Origin: JBKHYJ01 sp046565505
Lineage (GTDB): Bacteria > Acidobacteriota > Blastocatellia > UBA7656
DNA: 64,000 nucleotides
Reading direction: 5' to 3'
Assembly: GCA_046565505.1 (NCBI GenBank)
Contig: JBKHYJ010000034.1
Span: 8,609 to 72,608 of the forward strand
A program made the translations under genes and the position numbers. The notes beneath the pieces are model-generated. The model was not told the DNA's origin, made no database searches, and saw only the letters and a program-made list of their open reading frames with translations. Shown one piece after another: positions 53,454 through 60,997 of the stretch; the first letter of the stretch is position 1; every line of letters starts with the position of its first letter.

Positions 53454-53512
53454 ATTTTCGCCTCCATACGAAAATCTATCTAACATGATCGAAAATTATC
53501 GAAAATTGTCAA
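53454..53512 (-). promoter_or_regulatory. lexA promoter with cluster of CGAAAAT repeats (candidate LexA boxes)
   Basis: On the minus strand TTGACA (53507-53512) is a -35 element; the -10 is less clear. Four copies of the heptamer CGAAAAT occur: forward at 53469, 53490 and 53500 and reversed at 53454-53460. Two are in a perfect tandem repeat of ATCGAAAATT (53488-53507), and 53454-53475 is a palindrome ATTTTCG-N8-CGAAAAT over the ribosome binding site. The layout fits autorepression by LexA. Confidence 0.55.
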
Positions 53513-53683
53513 GCTAAATCTTTCGGGGCGACCATCGCCCTCAGACCCCGAGGATTTCCCGGCGGTCGCGGCGTCGCCCAGGGCCGGCGACCTTCGCCCC
53601 GGCGTGTAAGCCCCCCGGTTGACCGCAGGCGAGGGCCGCAGGTACTATGTCCCCTCGCCGTTAATAACTCTCACTACAGACCG

Positions 53684-54070
53684 ATGCTGCCGGATCATAT
53701 AAAAGCGTTGCTCGCCCCGTATTTCCCCGAACTGGACCTCGAAGGTATTCGCATACGCGAAGGCATTCCGTGGTACGTGCTGATGAACGCGGTCGCGTAC
53801 GCGGACCGGGACCGGATATACTTCGCGCCCGGCCGCTACGACCCCGACTCGCCGGGCGGCATTGCTATAATCGCGCATGAGCTTGCGCACTGCGCGCAGT
53901 ACAAGAATCATGGCGTCTGGAGATTCAGGCTGCTGTACGTGAGCTCGTCACTCGTAGAGTTCTGGCGACACGGCTCATTATATCAGGCGTACGTTCGGAA
54001 CCGATTTGAGGTGGCGGCCAGGGAAGTGGAAGAGAGGGTGTTCGCCGATCTATGTAAACGGCGCAACTGA
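53684..54070 (+). CDS. DUF4157-like (eCIS core-type) metallopeptidase domain protein
   Basis: 128 residues consisting of little more than a zincin-type domain: AIIAHELAHCAQYKN contains the HExxH motif, and a hydrophobic/aromatic helix follows. It resembles DUF4157/eCIS-core peptidase domains that are often fused to toxin or surface proteins, here free-standing and without a signal peptide. No contractile-injection genes are in view. The ridA-like gene follows after 25 bases and may be cotranscribed. Activity is inferred from the motif only. Confidence 0.75.
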   Translation: MLPDHIKALLAPYFPELDLEGIRIREGIPWYVLMNAVAYADRDRIYFAPGRYDPDSPGGIAIIAHELAHCAQYKNHGVWRFRLLYVSSSLVEFWRHGSLYQAYVRNRFEVAAREVEERVFADLCKRRN

Positions 54071-54095
54071 GACATCGCCCAAAAAAGGAGGGGCC

Positions 54096-54590
54096 ATGAC
54101 CCGTAGAAAATTCATCAAGAGCACCACCGCCACGACGGTGGGGGCGGCGGCCGGCGAACCGCAGGGCAAACCCGCGCGCGCCGCCCAGACCGGCGGCGGG
54201 CGGGGCAGAGCGAAAACGAGTAAGCGAAAAATCTCCACGGACGGCGCGCCTAAACCCGTCGGCCCGTTCAGCCAGGCGATTGTCGCGGGCAACATGATCT
54301 ACGTCGCGGGGCAGGGGCCTTTCAACCCCGCCACAGGTAAGATGCCCGAGGGGTTTGAAGATCAGGCCGTCCAGACTTTCGAGAACGTCAAGGCCATAAT
54401 CGAGTCGGCGGGCGCGACCCTTCAAGACGTGGTGAAGGTGAACGTCTACCTGACAGACTTGAGCAATTTCGCCAAGATGAATGAAGTCTACATGCGCTAC
54501 TTCCGAGACCCATACCCGGCGCGCGCGACCGTGGGCGCGCAACTGCTGGCCGGCATGGCTATCGAAATAGAGTGCGTCGCGATCATCTGA
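54096..54590 (+). CDS. Tat-exported RidA/YjgF-family protein
   Basis: 164 residues. The N terminus MTRRKFIKSTTATTVGAAA has a complete twin-arginine motif, followed by a short Gly/Arg-rich linker. From residue ~47 (STDGAPKPVGPFSQAIVAGN) to the end is a full RidA domain: YVAGQGPFNPATGKMPEGF, AIIESAGATLQDVVKVNVYLTD-type strand and helix, and the substrate-binding arginine in PARATVGAQLL. Cytosolic RidA deaminates reactive enamines/imines; an exported form would act on a different pool. GGAGG lies five bases ahead of the ATG. Confidence 0.9.
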   Translation: MTRRKFIKSTTATTVGAAAGEPQGKPARAAQTGGGRGRAKTSKRKISTDGAPKPVGPFSQAIVAGNMIYVAGQGPFNPATGKMPEGFEDQAVQTFENVKAIIESAGATLQDVVKVNVYLTDLSNFAKMNEVYMRYFRDPYPARATVGAQLLAGMAIEIECVAII

Positions 54591-54649
54591 ATTTTGGGTA
54601 TTCGCGGCGCATGAGTCGCCCGCCGAGGCGCGGTTTCGGATTCTGGACC
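54591..54649. repeat. Dispersed intergenic repeat, copy B
   Basis: It is the partner of 52688-52746 (43 of 59 positions identical by hand count) and begins immediately after the stop codon of the RidA gene. The gap then continues to 54860 with A-rich short repeats of the AATCTAAAATCCAA type near 54735 and no gene. Confidence 0.6.
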
Positions 54650-54860
54650 GGCGGAGTATTCGCGGGCTTCGGCACCTCACTCCCATTTAGAGCGGCGCCC
54701 GCTCGTCGCCCATGCGTTACTGCGTCAACTCCCTAATCCAAAATCTAAAATCCAATATCACCCCAATGACACAGGGCCGCGTTTGAATGTAGAATATATG
54801 TATAGCCCTATGGATTGCCGCCGGCTTGCGCAGGGAGCGAACCGGCCAGCAGGGACGCAG

Positions 54861-55094
54861 ATGATAAAGACCGTGCGGGTTGGCGATGTTGTGGGGTTCA
54901 GGACTTTTTCCGGCGTGATTCGCTATGGCGAAGTGGTCAGCCTGCTGGCGCGGGGCGACGCGGGGCGGGCGGCCAGGAAGGACGAGATCAGCGTGCGCCT
55001 CAAGCCCGATGGCCGCGTCGTCATGGTCCAGCGGTGGCGCATCAGCGAACGTTACGATGGGAAGAGGCTGAAACAGCAAAACAACAATGGCTAA
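54861..55094 (+). CDS. Small unknown protein upstream of the M15-like gene
   Basis: 77 residues, beta-rich and basic (VRVGDVVGFRTFSGVIRYGEVV), suggesting a small barrel such as an SH3- or KOW-like fold, but I cannot assign a family. ATG 54861 has AGGGA five bases upstream; the frame is open to a TTG at 54783. Its 3' end overlaps the next start by eight bases, indicating coupled translation. Confidence 0.6.
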   Translation: MIKTVRVGDVVGFRTFSGVIRYGEVVSLLARGDAGRAARKDEISVRLKPDGRVVMVQRWRISERYDGKRLKQQNNNG

Positions 55095-55842
55095 ACACCT
55101 GAAGATAATCATCCTCACCCTGACGCTCGCGGCCGCGTGCATCCCCGCGAGCGCCCAGAGTAAAAAGAAGCCGGCGCGCGCGCCCCAGGCCACGCTCGCC
55201 AACCAGGTCGCGAAGGCGAAACAAGAGGTCATAAAAGCGGCGAACGAGTACAAGGCCAGCCTTGAGAAACTGCTCGTCTTACAGGAAAGGGATGTGAAGA
55301 CGAAGGCCGAGCTCTTCGAGAAGCGCAAGGAGCTGCTCGCGCAGAACATCATCTCGAAGCTGGAGCTTGAAAAGAGCAAGCAGGAGTTGGACGCCGCGCA
55401 GGCCAAGGTCAATGAAACGCGGAAGCAGATGGGCGAATCCGACAACCTGATCGCCGAAGCGCGCGCCGCCGAGCAACTGGCTAAGATGCCGCCCGCGCGC
55501 GTCGGGGCTTACCAGACGACGGCCGCGCTCATCCGCTACAACGGCCCTTCGCACTGGGCGCTCGCGGACGCTTCAAAAGTTCAAAGCTTTTTCCTCTCAC
55601 GATTCCGCCACTCGCTCCCCATCAGCGCCTTCGGCCAAACGGAAGTGCATAACCGCCTCGGCTTCGACCACAGCAACTCGATAGATGTCGCCGTGCACCC
55701 CGATAACCCCGAGGGCCAGGCCCTGATGTCTTACCTGCGCAGCGCCGGCATCCCATTCATAGCTTTTCGCCAGGCCGTGCCGGGCTCGGCCACGGGCGCT
55801 CACATTCATATCGGTTACCCCTCGCACAGGATATCCCGGTAG
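55087..55842 (+). CDS. Secreted M15-like peptidase with N-terminal coiled coil
   Basis: 251 residues: signal peptide (about 1-23, IIILTLTLAAACIPASAQ), a long coiled-coil region (about 36-133, heptads of K/E/L/A) and a C-terminal domain with the M15/D,D-carboxypeptidase-like ligand pattern: FDHSNSIDVAVHP (His195, Asp200) and GAHIHIG (His239, His241). M15 enzymes cut D-Ala-D-Ala or other peptidoglycan cross-links. The coiled coil recalls EnvC-type regulators. Overlap with the small upstream gene suggests one transcript. Confidence 0.78.
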   Translation: MAKHLKIIILTLTLAAACIPASAQSKKKPARAPQATLANQVAKAKQEVIKAANEYKASLEKLLVLQERDVKTKAELFEKRKELLAQNIISKLELEKSKQELDAAQAKVNETRKQMGESDNLIAEARAAEQLAKMPPARVGAYQTTAALIRYNGPSHWALADASKVQSFFLSRFRHSLPISAFGQTEVHNRLGFDHSNSIDVAVHPDNPEGQALMSYLRSAGIPFIAFRQAVPGSATGAHIHIGYPSHRISR

Positions 55843-56089
55843 GCCGCCGCGCGCGCCCGGCGGCGCAGGCGACGCGGCAATAACACTTGCGCACGCCACC
55901 TGTTACTTGTAACCTGTCCCCTGTTTGCGCTCCGTCAGGATTGGATGAAGTCGCGCGTCTCAGCCGGCGACGTAAATTAAAGAACGAGTTTTTGGCAATC
56001 ATCATGAATATCAAAACTGAGTTGCTCGTTGACGCAGGCGGGGGCAGGCTCGTCGTGCGAGCGGCACCGGGGCGCGAGGGCGGGGATCG

Positions 56090-58078
56090 GTGAGCCGCGT
56101 AGAGTCCTCCTGCCCGGCTTGCGGCGCGCCGATCACTTTCCGCATTGGTTCGTCGGTCGTCGCCGTCTGCGACTACTGTAACTCTGTCGTCGCGCGCGGG
56201 GACCGCAAGCTCGAAGACCTGGGCAAGGTCGCCGACCTCGTCGAAACAGGCTCGCCGCTCGACGTCGGGCTGCGGGGGGCCTACCAGGGCGTACCGTTTG
56301 AGCTGACGGGGCGCGCTCAGCTCGGCCACGAAGCGGGCGGCGTGTGGGACGAATGGTACGCCGCGTTCCAGGACGGCCGCTGGGGCTGGCTCGCCGAAGC
56401 GCAAGGCCGATTCTACCTGACGTTTCAACAAGCCCTCTCCCAGCAGAGCCTAGTCCCGCCCTTCGACTTGCTTGAGCTGGGCGCGCCCGTCGCGGCGATC
56501 CCTACTTCGGTCCCTCTCGTGACCGCGGAAAAAGGCGAAGCGCGCGCGCTGGGCGCCAGGGGCGAGATACCTTACAGGCTCGTGCCGGGAGAGCGGTACG
56601 AGTACGCGGACCTTTCAGGACCGCGCGGCGAATTCGCCACGCTCGATTATAGCGAGTCCCCGCCGCTCGTCTTCGTGGGCCGCGAGGTCGCGCTCTCGGA
56701 GCTGGGCTTCCCGGAATCCGCGGTCGCGCCCGAGCGCGAGGCGCGCCGCGTCGCGGCGGTACAACTCTCCTGCCCGCGGTGCGCCGGGCCTTTGGACTTG
56801 CGCGCGCCCGACATAACCGAGCGCGTCACCTGCCCCAACTGCGGGTCGCTGCTCGACGTGAATCAAGGGCGGCTCGAATTCCTGAAGGCGCTCAACCCCC
56901 CGAAGGCCCAGCCGATAATCCCGCTAGGCTCGGCCGGCGAGTTCCAGGGCAACAAGCTCACAGTGATAGGCTTCATGCAGCGCAGCGTCGAGTACGAAGG
57001 CGTGCGTTATTACTGGGAAGAATACCTGCTCTACAACCCGCGCGCGGGTTTCCGCTGGCTCGTGCGGAGCGATGACAACTGGAGCTTCGTCGAGCCGCTC
57101 CCGCCAGGGGCGGTAGATGCGGGGGGCGCGACCGGCCGCGTGGCCCGGTATGGCGGCAAGCGATTCAAGCTCTTTCAAGACGCCGCCGCGCGCGTCGAGG
57201 TGGTGCTCGGCGAGTTTTACTGGAAGGTGGAGACGGGCGAGCTAGTGCGCGCGTCCGATTTCATTCACCCTCCGCATATGTTGTCGCGCGAGGTCTCGGT
57301 GAATCCCGGGGCCCCGCAGCCAGCCGGGGCTGCGAAGAAGGGCCGTAAACATGGGCCTCCGCCCGTGAGCTCCGGCGAGATTAACTGGTCGCTCGGGACT
57401 TACCTGAAGCCCAAAGATGTCGAGAGGGCCTTCGGCGTCAGCGGCATCCCGCGAGCGTCAAAGGTCGCGCCCAACCAGCCATTCCCGCACAAGAAAATTT
57501 ACAAGTACTGGGGGCTGCTCTTCGTCGCCCTGCTCGTCATAGGCATGCTGCTGAACGCGTTCGGCGCGCGGCAGAAAGTCTTTGAAGCGACCTACCAGCT
57601 GGAGCCCCTGAAGAGCCTGGAAGACTCGCAGGTCCGGTTCAGCGACCCGTTCGAGTTGAAGGACTGGCGGAATATCAGGGTCACCGCAGCGTCGAACGTG
57701 GACAACACGTGGCTTGAAATCGAAGGCGACCTCATTAACGAGCAGACGAGCGACAGCCAGAGCTTCTCGCTGCCGGTCGAGTATTACCACGGTGTCGATG
57801 ATGGCGAATCCTGGAGCGAGGGCGATCAATCGCCGAGCGTGCACCTGTCGGCGCTGCCCGCGGGGAGGTATTCGCTGGGGTTTGAGGCGCGGTGGGAGAA
57901 GTGGCAGCAGCCGGCCGTCGTCACGATCAGAGTCGAGCAAGGCGTCCCGCGCCTGCTCCACCTCTTCCTCGCGCTCATAGCGATCTCGGTCTTCCCCATA
58001 ATAACCGCCCTCCGCCATTACAGCTTCGAGAAGCGCAGGTGGGAGGACAGCGACTACAGCCCGTTCAGTTCGGGGTGA
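56090..58078 (+). CDS. DUF4178-domain zinc-ribbon membrane protein
   Basis: 662 residues. Two zinc ribbons are visible (Cys8/11/27/30 and Cys228/231/248/251), each followed by a DUF4178 module (GVWDEWYAAFQDGRWGWLAE; the second has RYYWEEYLLYNPRAGFRWLV). A membrane helix at about 472-490, an extracytoplasmic beta-rich domain and a final helix at about 622-643 complete it. DUF4178 proteins have no proven function but recur with DUF350 and aminopropyltransferase genes. Translation starts with GTG behind a G-rich stretch. First gene of a co-directional cluster running to the right end of the window. Confidence 0.85.
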   Translation: MSRVESSCPACGAPITFRIGSSVVAVCDYCNSVVARGDRKLEDLGKVADLVETGSPLDVGLRGAYQGVPFELTGRAQLGHEAGGVWDEWYAAFQDGRWGWLAEAQGRFYLTFQQALSQQSLVPPFDLLELGAPVAAIPTSVPLVTAEKGEARALGARGEIPYRLVPGERYEYADLSGPRGEFATLDYSESPPLVFVGREVALSELGFPESAVAPEREARRVAAVQLSCPRCAGPLDLRAPDITERVTCPNCGSLLDVNQGRLEFLKALNPPKAQPIIPLGSAGEFQGNKLTVIGFMQRSVEYEGVRYYWEEYLLYNPRAGFRWLVRSDDNWSFVEPLPPGAVDAGGATGRVARYGGKRFKLFQDAAARVEVVLGEFYWKVETGELVRASDFIHPPHMLSREVSVNPGAPQPAGAAKKGRKHGPPPVSSGEINWSLGTYLKPKDVERAFGVSGIPRASKVAPNQPFPHKKIYKYWGLLFVALLVIGMLLNAFGARQKVFEATYQLEPLKSLEDSQVRFSDPFELKDWRNIRVTAASNVDNTWLEIEGDLINEQTSDSQSFSLPVEYYHGVDDGESWSEGDQSPSVHLSALPAGRYSLGFEARWEKWQQPAVVTIRVEQGVPRLLHLFLALIAISVFPIITALRHYSFEKRRWEDSDYSPFSSG

Positions 58079-58099
58079 GGGCCCCGCGTCGGAGGGACG

Positions 58100-58282
58100 A
58101 TGTTAAGCAAATTATATTTAGTGGTAGGCATACTGATAATCGCGCTATATGGCTTCGTGACTCTCACGGGCAAAGAATTCGGCGACCCCGAAAGACAGAA
58201 GATGCCCGCCGACGTGCGGCAATCGCCGGGCGGGTATCGCTCGTTTCACATGTGGCACTCAGGCTATCGAGGAGGGAAATAA
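58100..58282 (+). CDS. 60-residue single-pass membrane protein of the DUF4178 cluster
   Basis: One N-terminal membrane helix (LYLVVGILIIALYGFVTLTG) followed by a polar tail rich in H, G, W and R (SPGGYRSFHMWHSGYRGGK). The ATG has GGAGGG five bases upstream, and the TAA stop overlaps the next ATG by one base, so it is firmly part of the operon. I do not know a named family; the compositionally striking tail suggests a conserved binding role. Confidence 0.75.
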   Translation: MLSKLYLVVGILIIALYGFVTLTGKEFGDPERQKMPADVRQSPGGYRSFHMWHSGYRGGK

Positions 58283-58566
58283 TGCCCACACAGCTACTCG
58301 CAAAACAGGTCGGTCTGGAGCAGGCTCACAACACGGTCGGGGCGTTGATCCCGATGGGCCAGTTGCCGGAGCTCCTCATCTCCACGCTCGCCTTTTCCGT
58401 CATAGGATTGCTCCTGTTCGCGCTCGCCTTCTGGATCATGGGGAAGGCGACGCCGTTCTCGATCCGCAAAGAGATCGAAGAAGACCAGAACACGGCGCTG
58501 GCTATCCTGATCGCGTCGGTCATCATAGGGATCGCGCTGATCGTCTCGGCCGCCGTCCACGGCTAA
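58282..58566 (+). CDS. DUF350-domain membrane protein
   Basis: 94 residues. Two clear hydrophobic helices (LISTLAFSVIGLLLFALAFW and AILIASVIIGIALIVSAAV) flank the charged segment FSIRKEIEEDQNTALA, which matches the DUF350 (YjfL-like) pattern. Function unknown; in enterobacteria yjfL lies in a gene group with a glutathionylspermidine synthase-like ATP-grasp gene (yjfC). Coupled to the previous gene through a TAATG overlap, with GGAGGG just upstream. Confidence 0.85.
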   Translation: MPTQLLAKQVGLEQAHNTVGALIPMGQLPELLISTLAFSVIGLLLFALAFWIMGKATPFSIRKEIEEDQNTALAILIASVIIGIALIVSAAVHG

Positions 58567-58654
58567 GCCCTCGCGGCCGCCCGCCCTCACGCGCCGAGCG
58601 CGGGGCGGCCGACTGCCCCTTAGTTTTAACGAGCCTCCCAGGGTGAGGGTTATT

Positions 58655-59329
58655 ATGAGCGGCGCAAAATGTTCAGACTGCGGCCTTATGAATTTCGCCG
58701 GGGCGACCGAATGCCGCCGCTGCGGCGTCTCGCTGGCCGCCGCGCACGGGGCCGCGCCCGCCGCCGGCGAAGAGGGCGGCGCGGGAGTCAAAAAGAGAAT
58801 CATAAAGAGCGCGCTGCGAGTCTTCGGCCTCGCAGGTTTCATACTGTTCCTATGGTACGCGTCGTTGATAGGCACGTCGGAGCCCGTAGTGCTGGACCAG
58901 AGGAGGATCGTGGATCAGGCGATAGACGTGCTAGACCGCAGGGGTTTCGCCGACGAAGTATTCGTCTTACGCCACCTCGTTTACTACCGCGCGACCGACA
59001 ACTGGTGGAACCGGCGCGTCGGTCACGAGAGCGCATTCGCCTCAACTAATTTCCCCTTTGAAGTCATGACGCTGTACCCGGCCTTCTTCGAGCAGCCCGT
59101 CGACGAGGTGGAGCGCGCGGCGGTCCTCTTGCACGAGGCTTATCACCTCTTCGGCTATAAAGAGCAGGGCGCGGTCGAAGGCGTGTGGCGTGATAAGAAG
59201 AAGCTCGGCTGGACGAAGGAGAAATACGCGAACACGCCCATATGGACGAACGTGAAAGCCTCGACGCAGGAGTACGCCCCTGATCTCCTTCGGTGCGGGC
59301 CGGACCGCCGCTCCGATTGCACGGAGTAG
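58655..59329 (+). CDS. Zinc-ribbon, membrane-anchored HExxH metallopeptidase-like protein
   Basis: 224 residues: an N-terminal zinc ribbon (CSDCG and CRRCG pairs), a membrane helix (LRVFGLAGFILFLWYASLIG) and an extracytoplasmic domain with AAVLLHEAYHLFGYKEQGAVEGVW, containing HEAYH and a downstream Glu that could be the third ligand. The architecture echoes the DUF4178 protein's zinc-ribbon-plus-membrane layout. AGGG lies five bases upstream of ATG 58655. The substrate is unknown; proximity suggests it processes or monitors the cluster's envelope product. Confidence 0.75.
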   Translation: MSGAKCSDCGLMNFAGATECRRCGVSLAAAHGAAPAAGEEGGAGVKKRIIKSALRVFGLAGFILFLWYASLIGTSEPVVLDQRRIVDQAIDVLDRRGFADEVFVLRHLVYYRATDNWWNRRVGHESAFASTNFPFEVMTLYPAFFEQPVDEVERAAVLLHEAYHLFGYKEQGAVEGVWRDKKKLGWTKEKYANTPIWTNVKASTQEYAPDLLRCGPDRRSDCTE

Positions 59330-59431
59330 GCGGGCGGCCGCCCCGGCGTTCGGGGTCGCGCGGCTTGAGCCCGCGCCGTCACCATTTCCGCCTTGCTTTA
59401 ACAGGGGCTCCGAATTTAGAAGTTTTTATAG

Positions 59432-60934
59432 ATGATCCGAACGCCGATACTATTTCTGAACGTGCTCATCATAGCGACCTGCGGCCTCGTCTACGAGCTG
59501 CTCGCGGGGACGCTCGCCAGCTACGTGCTCGGCGACGACATTACGCAGTTTTCGCTCATCATAGGCATTTACCTTTTCGCGCTGGGGGTCGGCGCGTGGC
59601 TCTCCCGCTTCATAGAGTCGGGGCTGGCCCGGCGGTTCATAGAGGTGGAGCTTGCGGTGGCGCTCCTCGGCGGCGCGTCCGCCCCGCTGTTGTTCCTGAG
59701 CTTCTCGCGCCTCAGCTACTTTCATGTCGTGCTCTACTCGGTGGTGTTCGCCGTAGGGGTGCTGGTCGGGCTAGAGCTGCCGCTGCTGATGCGGATACTG
59801 AAAGATAATCTCGACTTCAAAGACCTAGTGTCGCGGGTGCTGACGTTTGATTACGTGGGCGCGCTGGTCGCGTCGATACTGTTCCCCATCTTCTTCGTGC
59901 CGAGGATGGGCCTGGTCCGCACGTCGCTGCTGTTCGGGCTTATGAACGCGGGCGTGGGGCTGTGGGCCACATGGTTCATGCGCCCGCTGATTAAAGGCGA
60001 AGTCTCTACGCTGCGGGCGCGGGCCGTGATAATCATCGCGCTGCTGTCGATCGGGGTAATCAAGGCGAACGCTTTAACGTCGCTCGCGGAAGACGAGATG
60101 TTCGCCGACGAGATAATCCATTCGCGCACCACGCAGTACCAGCGGATCGTCGTGACGCGCGGCAAGGCGGGCTTCCAGCTCTTCCTGAACGGCCACCTGC
60201 AATTCAGCTCCGCGGACGAGTACCGCTACCACGAGGCGCTGGTCCACCCGGCGATGACGCTGGCGAATTCGCCACGCCGCGTCCTCGTGTGCGGGGGCGG
60301 CGACGGGCTGGCGCTGCGCGAGATACTTCGCTACCCGTCCGTCGAATCGGTGACGCTCGTGGACCTGGACCCAGGCATGACCGACCTGTCCGGGTCGTTT
60401 TCGCCGCTCGCGGAGTTGAACGACCACTCCTTTTCCGACCCTCGCGTCCGCGTCGTCAATCAAGACGCGATGATATGGCTGGAAGAGCCTACGGGGCCAT
60501 ACGACGCGGCAATCATCGACTTCCCGGACCCTAACACTTTCGCGCTCGGGAAGCTCTACACGACGCGATTCTACCGCCTGCTGAAATCGCGGCTGTCGCC
60601 CGAGGCGGCCGTGAGTGTCCAGTGCACGTCCCCGCTCTTCGCGCGCGCGTCATACTGGTGCATAGTGAAGACGATTGAGGCGGCGGGTTTCTCCGTGCGC
60701 CCGTACCATACCGCCGTCCCATCGTTCGGCGTGTGGGGGTTCGCGCTCGCCCGCGCCGCCCCGTTCGACCCGCCGGCGGACGCGCCCGCCGGGCTCCGCT
60801 TTCTCGACGGTCAGGCTATGCGGGCGATGTTCGTTTTGCCCGCGGACCTCGGCCCGGTCCCGGTCGAGGTCAACCGCCTGGACAACCAGGCCCTCGTGCG
60901 GTACTACGATTCGGAGTGGAAGCGGTACGAGTGA
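59432..60934 (+). CDS. Integral-membrane polyamine aminopropyltransferase (spermidine synthase-like)
   Basis: 500 residues. The first ~220 residues hold about seven membrane helices; the C-terminal domain is a spermidine synthase-type methyltransferase fold with YQRIVVTRGKAGFQLFLNG, SADEYRYHEALVHPA, CGGGDGLALREIL, TLVDLDPGM and IIDFPDPN. These contact decarboxylated AdoMet and polyamine and include the catalytic Asp region. Membrane-fused forms are well known in Proteobacteria and Acidobacteria; the acceptor may be free polyamine or a membrane-linked amine. speD is not in view. Confidence 0.9.
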   Translation: MIRTPILFLNVLIIATCGLVYELLAGTLASYVLGDDITQFSLIIGIYLFALGVGAWLSRFIESGLARRFIEVELAVALLGGASAPLLFLSFSRLSYFHVVLYSVVFAVGVLVGLELPLLMRILKDNLDFKDLVSRVLTFDYVGALVASILFPIFFVPRMGLVRTSLLFGLMNAGVGLWATWFMRPLIKGEVSTLRARAVIIIALLSIGVIKANALTSLAEDEMFADEIIHSRTTQYQRIVVTRGKAGFQLFLNGHLQFSSADEYRYHEALVHPAMTLANSPRRVLVCGGGDGLALREILRYPSVESVTLVDLDPGMTDLSGSFSPLAELNDHSFSDPRVRVVNQDAMIWLEEPTGPYDAAIIDFPDPNTFALGKLYTTRFYRLLKSRLSPEAAVSVQCTSPLFARASYWCIVKTIEAAGFSVRPYHTAVPSFGVWGFALARAAPFDPPADAPAGLRFLDGQAMRAMFVLPADLGPVPVEVNRLDNQALVRYYDSEWKRYE

Positions 60935-60997
60935 CCTGATGAGGGGGGCCGCGGCGAATCCGTCCGGGCCGCGCTTCCGGTTTTCTTTCAAGAGCTG

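Noticed and set aside
54727..54770. A-rich short repeats read as a promoter
   Set aside because: The repeats of the AATCTAAAATCC kind have A+T-rich hexamers, but no -35/-10 pair with correct spacing for the downstream gene could be found.
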